Assembly (NCBI GenBank): GCA_001735895.1
Contig: DS021200.1
Coordinates: 404,719-468,106 of the forward strand
Length of the DNA: 63,388 nt
Source: Olavius algarvensis Gamma 3 endosymbiont
GTDB lineage: Bacteria; Pseudomonadota; Gammaproteobacteria; GCA-001735895
Direction: 5' to 3'
The notes under the pieces were generated by a model. The model made no database searches. It was not told the DNA's origin and saw only the letters and a list, made by a program, of their open reading frames with translations. This document shows, in pieces, positions 57,254 through 63,388 of the stretch; the stretch's first letter is position 1; the number at the start of each line of letters is the position of its first letter. The position numbers and the translations under genes are program-made.

Positions 57254-58248
57254 TGCTTTATTCCCTGGCAAAGCCCCTGCTGTTCGCGGTCGATCCCGAA
57301 CTGGCACACGATATCAGTCTGGAAATGTTGCAACAATTCCATCGCCTGATTCCGAACCGACGCATCGACAAGCCGGTCCGGGTGATGGGGCTAGAGTTTC
57401 CCAATCCTGTCGGCCTCGCCGCCGGCCTCGACAAAAACGCGGATTATCTAGACGGTCTTTCCAGGCTCGGTTTCGGATTTATCGAAACCGGCAGTGTGAC
57501 CCCGCAACCCCAACCGGGAAACCCCCAACCGCGAATCTTTCGATTATTAAAACACGAGAGCCTGATCAATCGCATGGGTTTCAACAACAATGGCGTCGAT
57601 TACCTGCTCGAGCGTGTCGACGGCAAAAAGCGCGATCTTGTGCTGGGTATTAATATCGGTAAAAACCTGAACACTCCGGTGGCGCAGGCACTATCGGATT
57701 ATAGCCTGGGATTCGAAAAGGTTTACCTGAGCGCCGATTATATCGCCATTAATATTTCTTCTCCCAATACTCCCGGCCTGCGCGATCTACAACACGAAGA
57801 GGCGCTGGAGCATCTGCTCGCCGGTATTGGTCAGCTGCGCCGCCAACTCGAAGATCGCCATCAGCTGCGCCGACCGCTGGCGCTTAAATTATCGCCAGAC
57901 CTCGACCGGCGGGTCGTGCCGATAATTGCCGATCTGCTGCGTAAGCATGAAATAGACGGCTTGATTGCAACCAATACCACGATTTCACGGGAGAAGGTTA
58001 AAGATCATCGCCTAGCTGCCGAAAACGGAGGACTAAGCGGTGCTGCTCTACGTGATCTCTCCCGGCAGGTTCTGAGCGACTTTTATCGGGAACTGGGGGA
58101 GGATATACCGATAATTTCAGTTGGAGGAATCGATTCCTCCGAAGAAGCCAAACTGCGATTTGAACTTGGCGCCAAACTCGTCCAGTTATACACTGGTTTG
58201 ATTTACCGCGGTCCCGGTCTGGTAAACAGGATTACCCGATCGCTGTAA
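57253..58248 (+). CDS. pyrD: Dihydroorotate dehydrogenase (quinone), class 2
   Basis: Membrane-associated flavoprotein of pyrimidine synthesis. 331 residues with the class 2 N-terminal helix (MLYSLAKPLLFAVDPELAHD). FMN-site motifs NPVGLAAGLDKNADYLDG, FIETGSVTPQPQPGNPQPR, INISSPNTPGLRDLQ with the catalytic Ser, and GGIDSSEEAKLRFELGAKLV. It starts within the preceding stop (TAATG). Confidence 0.97.
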   Translation: MLYSLAKPLLFAVDPELAHDISLEMLQQFHRLIPNRRIDKPVRVMGLEFPNPVGLAAGLDKNADYLDGLSRLGFGFIETGSVTPQPQPGNPQPRIFRLLKHESLINRMGFNNNGVDYLLERVDGKKRDLVLGINIGKNLNTPVAQALSDYSLGFEKVYLSADYIAINISSPNTPGLRDLQHEEALEHLLAGIGQLRRQLEDRHQLRRPLALKLSPDLDRRVVPIIADLLRKHEIDGLIATNTTISREKVKDHRLAAENGGLSGAALRDLSRQVLSDFYRELGEDIPIISVGGIDSSEEAKLRFELGAKLVQLYTGLIYRGPGLVNRITRSL

Positions 58249-58279
58249 TAAAACCGCGAACCCGGAGGCCATAAAAAAG

Positions 58280-58999
58280 ATGGATGCGATGGTTTCTCTT
58301 AAGGATGCTCGAGACTATCTGTTGAATCTTCCACAGCAGCTCGACGAGTACCTGGATGAAGATTATCGGCGCGGACTGAATAATCTACTCGACAAGTTCG
58401 AAGAATTTTTCAACGTCGTCGCCAGTGTCAATTTGCGCGCCCATGAAGATAAAGTCCTCGAAGCCTCCGAGGCTACCGAAATCAGCGACTATGGTTTCGT
58501 CTTATTGCTCAAATTAATCGACTTGATGGAGCGGCTCGATCTACCGCACAAGCGCAAAGAGATCGAGCAGATTTCTCTGGTATTCGTGCGCTGGACCATC
58601 AGTTACAACGGCACCATCAACTACCTCGAGCCCGTCGTCAACGCAATTGCCCAACTGGCTAACCTGATGCAGGAAAAAGAAGCCTTGCTGGCGCTTTCGG
58701 AACTAATCGCCGAGGTGGTCGACCACTGCTCGCTGGAACTTAAAAAGGACCAGGGGGATAGTGAAGAATTTCGCCCCTGGCGCCTATTGCACATCAACCG
58801 CGGCATCGTCGCAACCCGCACACACGACCTCGAAACTATAAAACAGGCGTTTGACGAATTTCTGATTTATCTGCCGCAGGAGGCGCCGGGGTTTTTCGCC
58901 GAAGGCATGAAAGAAATGGATGCGCTGGATTATCCGCCGCATGTGCGCAAGGTGATGGAATCATATTTTAACCGTAATCCATCCATTAGGATCCACTAA
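58280..58999 (+). CDS. Conserved protein of unknown function
   Basis: I do not recognise this gene. The 239 residues are soluble, acidic, almost entirely helical and Leu-rich (QQLDEYLDEDYRRGLNNLLD, FVLLLKLIDLMERLDLPHKR), with no Cys motif, signal or membrane span. The helical periodicity suggests a repeat or scaffold fold. It lies 31 bases after pyrD and is probably in the same transcript. Start ATG 58280; ATG 58289 is an alternative. Confidence 0.7.
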   Translation: MDAMVSLKDARDYLLNLPQQLDEYLDEDYRRGLNNLLDKFEEFFNVVASVNLRAHEDKVLEASEATEISDYGFVLLLKLIDLMERLDLPHKRKEIEQISLVFVRWTISYNGTINYLEPVVNAIAQLANLMQEKEALLALSELIAEVVDHCSLELKKDQGDSEEFRPWRLLHINRGIVATRTHDLETIKQAFDEFLIYLPQEAPGFFAEGMKEMDALDYPPHVRKVMESYFNRNPSIRIH

Positions 59000-59062
59000 C
59001 CGGCGTAGATAGGGCAGCGCCCGAAATAATATCCTAAGCTTCATGCAGGTTAACCCGGCTCG

Positions 59063-59878
59063 TCAGTCGCAGGACATGGATACCAGGTATCCACCGTATT
59101 TGCGGATGTTGATGACGCCGTTATCCAGCAACAGGTATTGCCCCTTGATCGCCTCCAGCCTACCTTCGACCAGCGGCTGTTTGTCGAGATTGAAACTGTT
59201 GATCTTGACCGGATAGCGCAGCGCGGGATATTCCAGCCGCAGCGCGGCGTCGGCCTCGGCGATGACTTTCGCATCGTCCAGCAACTCGGCGTCGAGGCCT
59301 GATCTCACCTGCGGCCAGAGGGTTTCAAACAGTTGCAAGAGATCGACCTCTTCGACTTCGTTTTTGAGCATGTTGCGCCAATTGGTGCGATCACCGACAT
59401 ATTGTCTGAAAGCATGCTCGATCAAGCCCGCATGATACCTTTTCGAAACCCGCAGAATCGGAATCGCCTGAACCGCGCCCTGATCGATCCAGCGATGGGG
59501 TAGCTGGGTTTCGCGAGTGATGCCGACCTTCACGCCGGAAGTGTTGGACAAATAGATGATATGCGGTTGCATGCAATGTGACATTGCCCAATCGGGCTCG
59601 CGGCAAGTTCCGAGATGAAAATGACATTTCTCCGGCGACATGATGCACAGATCACACTGAGCGAGACTGCTGAAACAAGGATAACAGTAACCCTGGCTGA
59701 AGCTCTTCCTGGTCGGGCGACCGCAGTGTACACATTCGATCTGCTGCAGATATTCGATGCTGATATCCCTGCCGAGCCAGTCATTTAGCGCCAACTGGCG
59801 GCCCCCCAATTCGAGGCGATAGTCAACCGGGCTGCCGGCCTTGGTAAACATCTTGTGCAGGTTGCCCTGAGCTTGCAT
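59063..59878 (-). CDS. DUF2797 family protein
   Basis: 271 residues. N-terminal zinc-like Cys pairs (CVHCGRPT, CYPCF, CDLCIM, then CHFHLGTC) precede HIIYLSNTSGVKVGITRETQ, a degenerate GIY-YIG-like segment, followed by RWIDQGA. This arrangement is the DUF2797 family; function unknown, nuclease-like fold suspected. Converges with the gene at 58280. Confidence 0.8.
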   Translation of the reverse strand: MQAQGNLHKMFTKAGSPVDYRLELGGRQLALNDWLGRDISIEYLQQIECVHCGRPTRKSFSQGYCYPCFSSLAQCDLCIMSPEKCHFHLGTCREPDWAMSHCMQPHIIYLSNTSGVKVGITRETQLPHRWIDQGAVQAIPILRVSKRYHAGLIEHAFRQYVGDRTNWRNMLKNEVEEVDLLQLFETLWPQVRSGLDAELLDDAKVIAEADAALRLEYPALRYPVKINSFNLDKQPLVEGRLEAIKGQYLLLDNGVINIRKYGGYLVSMSCD

Positions 59879-59978
59879 TTCTCACCCCTCTTCTACTGCG
59901 CACGCCGATATACTCGCTGTGACCTGGCGTGCCCCCGCCGGCCGGATTAACGCAGTTACAATCCTGAGTTTACGTTTC

Positions 59979-60635
59979 TCAGCTGTCGCATCGAAACACC
60001 GATTCACGGAGCGCCGTCAAACCGACATCTCGCCAGCGAGGGCGCTCATCGATGATGTCGTTAGTCTCCAGCAGATTAATCGAAAAAGCCTTTGAATAAT
60101 ACCGGTAAACTTCATCGGCCGGCACCGAGAAGGGAGGCCCCAGCATCTGCGCCTGATCGTATTCGAAGCTAATCAACAACATATCGCTAGCGGCAGGAAT
60201 GATCGATAACATGTGATCGCAGTAGGACCTGCGATCCCGGTGATCCATGGCTATTAAGGCGGCGCGGTCGTATACCAGCTTGCAGCTGGCGAGATCCGCA
60301 GCGGACAAATCGAAAAAATCACCCTGTAGCAGGCGAATGCGCTCTGACTGGTAAACACCGAAACGATCCGAGTCGTAGTGCTCGAAATCGAGTTGCTGCT
60401 CTTCGAAAAACGCTTCGATGGCGAGTTGCGATAACTCGACGCCGATTACCTCGTAACCTTGCTGTGCAACCCAGGCAATATCCAGCGCTTTTCCACACAG
60501 CGGTAAGAACACGCAGGCGCCGCTGGCAAGCCCGAATTCCGGCAGGTATTGCCGTAGGTAACGGTTGACGGCGGATTCGTGAAAACCGATACGATTCTGG
60601 TTCCAACGATCCAGCCAGTTCTGTTTATCGACCAT
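59979..60635 (-). CDS. tpm: Thiopurine S-methyltransferase (TPMT) family
   Basis: 218 residues. WLDRWNQNRIGFHESAVNRY is the family start, CVFLPLCGKALDIAWVAQQG the SAM-binding region and VYDRAALIAMDHRDRRSYCD a conserved block. Bacterial members methylate selenium and tellurium oxyanions. ATG 60635 is chosen because upstream codons (open to 60791) overlap the next gene. Its closeness to the arsenosugar cluster suggests metalloid handling (inference). Confidence 0.93.
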   Translation of the reverse strand: MVDKQNWLDRWNQNRIGFHESAVNRYLRQYLPEFGLASGACVFLPLCGKALDIAWVAQQGYEVIGVELSQLAIEAFFEEQQLDFEHYDSDRFGVYQSERIRLLQGDFFDLSAADLASCKLVYDRAALIAMDHRDRRSYCDHMLSIIPAASDMLLISFEYDQAQMLGPPFSVPADEVYRYYSKAFSINLLETNDIIDERPRWRDVGLTALRESVFRCDS

Positions 60636-60672
60636 ATTCACGCCGCTAAGATGAGGAGTAAAGTCTGCTTCG

Positions 60673-62010
60673 CTAGAGGCGGACCTTAACGCAGTTACGC
60701 CCGTTTTTCTTGGCGACGAACAAGGCCATATCGGCGTGTTTGACCATCGAACCATAATCCCCGGTATCGTCGGTAATCGCCGCCACACCAATACTCAAGG
60801 TGGCATTCTTTTCGCCGTAGGCAGTTTTATAACTTGCGTTGCCGACGAACTGGCGAATCGTTTCGGCAAATTTTTCCGCCGCGTTCATGTCGACTTTGGG
60901 CATCAGCAAACTCAACCCATTTTGCCCGTATCGCCCGAGGATATCCTTTTCCTTATCGACCTTGGTAAATATATATTTGACGATAGCCGCAAATACCTTG
61001 TAGGCGACTTCATCGCCATCCTGCTCGCGCAGCTTGGACAAGCCATCAACCTCGATAATAAGTATCGAAAGCGGTTCGCTCTCCACCGCGGCGGTACGAT
61101 AACGGTCGACCGCGATCTTATCGGCATTTTCACGGCTCATCAGGGTAATGGTTTTCTTCGCCGTTGCCTCTTCCTTTTTGATGTGGTTCATCACATTTTT
61201 AGGCACTAGAGTTTGATCGGACTCGGCAAAGCCGTGATCGGTAACCTCCATATCCTTGCTCTCCGAGGAAGACAAGGACGTGGTCGATGTGACATCTCCA
61301 GCTTTCTTGGGTCGAATTACCGAATCGGGTACGGTCCGATCGAGGACAACGGCTGAGCTACGGGTGGAACGCTTGAAAATCAACATCGCCTGGGCTGCAA
61401 TACTGACGCTGGCGATCATATCGAGATCGTCGAACGGCTTCGAATCGCGGCGCAGGCTGATCACGCCCATCATCTTGGAATCGTTGAATACCGGTACATC
61501 GAGACGGTAGGAAGTAAACCTTTGTTTTTCCATGCCGAAAAAACCTTTCTCCGTCTCGTGCTCGGCGCTAATCGTCGCCTGTCGGGTCTGGGTCAATTTA
61601 CCGAGTAAATCTTGCGACCACAGAGTTTGGTCATCATTCTCGAACAATTCGCCCTCAATTTTATCGGCGACCGGTTTAGGGCCTTGCCCTTCCAGCGACG
61701 TCAGGATATAGGAATCAAACTCGATTACCGGCTCCAAGTGTTTCTTCAGTAACGCGATCAATTCCTTGAAATCGAGGATGCCGCTCAAACCCATGTCCAG
61801 ATCGATTAGCGTGAAAGCCCATAACTCCTGTCGATTGGTCATGCTTTTGTTAATTTCAGTTTCGAGGAACAGCATACGCCGGGCGCGCTCCGTCAGATAA
61901 CCGATATAACCACCCAGCAAAACGGCCGCGCCCAACAATACGGCAACCAGGGAGATCCAGAATCCCGAAATATCGGTTACATACATGGCGCCGATAAAAG
62001 CAAACGCCAT
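60673..62010 (-). CDS. Degenerate GGDEF protein with GAF-like domain, C-terminal piece of a split receptor
   Basis: 445 residues from ATG 62010 (TTG at 62019 also possible). Two membrane spans open the protein, then a GAF-like region (about 80-215), a Ser/Thr-rich linker, and a C-terminal GGDEF fold (about 300-445). The active-site loop reads RYGQNGLSLLMP instead of RYGGEEF, so cyclase activity is unlikely; it may bind GTP or act as a sensor. It begins one base inside the stop of the gene upstream (TGATG). Confidence 0.75.
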   Translation of the reverse strand: MAFAFIGAMYVTDISGFWISLVAVLLGAAVLLGGYIGYLTERARRMLFLETEINKSMTNRQELWAFTLIDLDMGLSGILDFKELIALLKKHLEPVIEFDSYILTSLEGQGPKPVADKIEGELFENDDQTLWSQDLLGKLTQTRQATISAEHETEKGFFGMEKQRFTSYRLDVPVFNDSKMMGVISLRRDSKPFDDLDMIASVSIAAQAMLIFKRSTRSSAVVLDRTVPDSVIRPKKAGDVTSTTSLSSSESKDMEVTDHGFAESDQTLVPKNVMNHIKKEEATAKKTITLMSRENADKIAVDRYRTAAVESEPLSILIIEVDGLSKLREQDGDEVAYKVFAAIVKYIFTKVDKEKDILGRYGQNGLSLLMPKVDMNAAEKFAETIRQFVGNASYKTAYGEKNATLSIGVAAITDDTGDYGSMVKHADMALFVAKKNGRNCVKVRL

Positions 62011-62411
62011 CAAGCCCAAATTACAAACAGGATGAACTCTATGGCGTGATAGGCGCTATATTTTTGCAGGGATACCGCCACGACCACGGTGCCCATAGCC
62101 AGCACACCATTCCCGATCAGGCGCAGCTGATAGTAATAGAGGTCGGTCGAGAATCTGCTGAGTAAAAGATTGGCAGCCGCCGCTACCGCCGCCAGGATGT
62201 AACCATACATCGGTATCGCAACCTCGTGGCCGAAGGCGCGTGACTCCAGATAGGCATAGGCAGTGCATAACAATAACAGCGCCGCAAATGCAAACGCACT
62301 TGAGCTTCGGCCTCGTGTCTCCTCCGTATCCCGATACCTGGATTCGGTTTCTGGATTCTGGAACTGAAGTCGGGCAGTTTTTTTATACCTGTTAATCAGG
62401 TCTTGTGACAC
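62010..62411 (-). CDS. Membrane protein, N-terminal piece of the split GGDEF receptor
   Basis: 133 residues. A polar start (SQDLINRYKKTARLQFQNPE), then about four hydrophobic segments (SSAFAFAALLLLCTAYAYLE; VAIPMYGYILAAVAAAANLL; two more), ending FILFVIWA at the TGA. The next gene resumes with two more spans, so together they look like one six-helix sensor module fused to GAF and GGDEF domains, as in other receptors. Either two coupled proteins or a one-base frameshift. Confidence 0.7.
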   Translation of the reverse strand: MSQDLINRYKKTARLQFQNPETESRYRDTEETRGRSSSAFAFAALLLLCTAYAYLESRAFGHEVAIPMYGYILAAVAAAANLLLSRFSTDLYYYQLRLIGNGVLAMGTVVVAVSLQKYSAYHAIEFILFVIWA

Positions 62412-62778
62412 GCTCGTAACCTTTTCTGTATAGCCAAAATTTACATCCTGACTTCAATCTTCGTATTTTGGAAGAGTGACTCTTAGACTCATGTCCTTAT
62501 TGTATCAAACTATGTATAGCCCAAATTTCAATCCCCGGGTGATAGCGGTCTTGCTTTACATTGCATGGCTTGCACCTTCGAGGTCGGGATAGGCTTACTA
62601 AAACCAGGAAAATCGATGATAATTATAGTATATATACTTATTTTTCAATGATTTATATAATTTTGTTAATTATTTACTTAAGCAAAAACAAGCCCTTGAT
62701 ATTTAATTTCTACAGATCACGATCGAGGGACGATCCGATTGCCGGAAACATACCCCGAAAACCTATGGAGACGAAATA
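62412..62778. other. AT-rich spacer before the IS3 element, no gene seen
   Basis: About 365 bases, clearly richer in A+T than surroundings, especially 62615-62705. I see no protein with family features, no RNA gene and no long repeat. It holds the likely promoter of the split receptor on the minus strand. Confidence 0.5.
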
Positions 62779-63388
62779 TGACGTGGTCAAACTTTTTGAT
62801 ACACCCCAGTTAAGCGGCATGCTTCGTTTCGAGTAGTCGTTTTTCATAATCATTCGGGCTGACATAATTCAGCGTCGAATGTAATCGATATGGGTTATAC
62901 CAGCTGGATATGTACTGCAGAATATCCTGCTGTGCTTCATATCGAGTCTGATAATTTCGCCATTGCACCCGCTCCTGCTTCAGACTGCCAAAGAAGCTCT
63001 CGACCACCGCATTATCCCAACAGTCACCTTTACGGCTCATGCTGCCCTGGAACCCGTTGATTCTGAGTAATTTTCGGAATGCCTTGCTGGCATACTGAGA
63101 CCCACGATCCGAGTGATGGATTAAACCTGCCTTGGGTCGGCGCTGCCAGGCGGCCATCTTCAAGGCATCACAGACCAACTGCGATTTCATCCGAGGGCTC
63201 ATGCTCCAGCCCACAACCTTTCTCAAACACAGATCTATCACGACAGCCAGGTAAAGCCAGCCCTCCTGGGTCCATACATAAGTCACATCCGCTGCGTAGA
63301 CCTGATCAGGCTGGGGCACATCAAATTGCCGCTGAAGCAGATTGTCGTACACCGGTTGTTTGTGATTGCTGTTCGTGGTCACCTTGAA
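62779..63388 (-). mobile_element. IS3-family element, right end only
   Basis: Holds the end of an IS3 orfB. The outer end is tentatively TGACGTGGTCAAACTTTTTG at 62779, starting with TG as IS3 ends do; the other end is outside the window so it cannot be confirmed. Confidence 0.55.
62810..63388 (-). CDS. IS3-family transposase OrfB, C-terminal part (runs off the window end)
   Basis: The frame is open through the last base, so the start lies outside; about 192 residues of roughly 280 are visible. The DDE integrase core is complete: AADVTYVWTQEGWLYLAVVI (first Asp), HHSDRGSQYAS (second Asp), and GDCWDNAVVESFFGSLKQE (Glu). The stop is TAA at 62812-62810. GTG at 63382 should not be taken as the true start. 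Confidence 0.9.
   Translation of the reverse strand, partial: FKVTTNSNHKQPVYDNLLQRQFDVPQPDQVYAADVTYVWTQEGWLYLAVVIDLCLRKVVGWSMSPRMKSQLVCDALKMAAWQRRPKAGLIHHSDRGSQYASKAFRKLLRINGFQGSMSRKGDCWDNAVVESFFGSLKQERVQWRNYQTRYEAQQDILQYISSWYNPYRLHSTLNYVSPNDYEKRLLETKHAA

Overview
The window looks like a gammaproteobacterial chromosome segment. Evidence is gene order rather than any single marker: mutS–fdxA, pncC/recA–recX–alaS, bamD opposite rluD–pgeF–clpB, and a tightly overlapping mrdA–rodA–mltB–rlpA–dacA–ybeD–lipB–lipA operon are typical of that class. Pyrophosphate-dependent glycolysis, metalloid genes and a membrane molybdoenzyme hint at an environmental, possibly chemolithotrophic bacterium, but genus cannot be told from the sequence.

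Layout. 1-446: tail of an IS4-type transposase. 0.5-5 kb (minus): alaS, recX, recA. 5.2-10.1 kb (plus): a G+C-rich operon for a diheme-type membrane subunit, a fused FeS/molybdopterin oxidoreductase and a CPA2 antiporter, lying between recA and pncC. 10.1-13.1 kb: pncC, ppk2, trhP. 13.1-14.2 kb: an AT-richer island with a 42-residue secreted YHCH peptide and a HigBA-like toxin-antitoxin pair. 14.3-18.5 kb: mutS, fdxA, a diguanylate cyclase. 18.7-23.2 kb (minus): metX, nadA, aspS, fmdB. 23.3-32.1 kb: a pilin accessory protein, a spermidine-synthase-like protein, then (minus) bolA, a HEAT-repeat Ser/Thr kinase, clpB, pgeF, rluD. 32.1-33.9 kb: bamD, an aldo/keto reductase remnant and nadE, then tRNA-Gly(CCC). 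34.1-43.8 kb: a frameshifted PqaA-like gene and the cell-wall/lipoate operon. 44-48.2 kb: hppA, pfp, ppa, a pyrophosphate cluster. 48.2-53.4 kb: a GGDEF protein, HxlR regulator, interrupted GFA gene, yrfG, a PP2C/FGE fusion and a Nudix hydrolase. 53.4-58.2 kb: an arsenosugar-type cluster whose radical SAM gene is broken by an IS, then pyrD. 58.3-63.4 kb: a conserved unknown, DUF2797, tpm, a split degenerate GGDEF receptor and the end of an IS3 element.

Best leads. (1) A 280-bp MITE-like element built of nested hairpins has split the end of a GFA-family gene; a related terminal repeat overlaps the pfp stop codon. (2) An IS1182-type element (18-bp terminal repeats, TGCC target duplication) splits arsS; removing it in thought restores a 321-codon frame. 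(3) The FeS-molybdopterin fusion with an HX13H-pair membrane partner is an unusual respiratory module. (4) A HEAT-repeat kinase and a PP2C-FGE membrane fusion suggest eukaryote-like phosphosignalling. (5) recA is preceded by GTTC-N7-GTTC, the alphaproteobacterial type of SOS box.

Limits: everything here was read by eye. Family names rest on recognised motifs and remembered relatives; no search, alignment or folding program was run.
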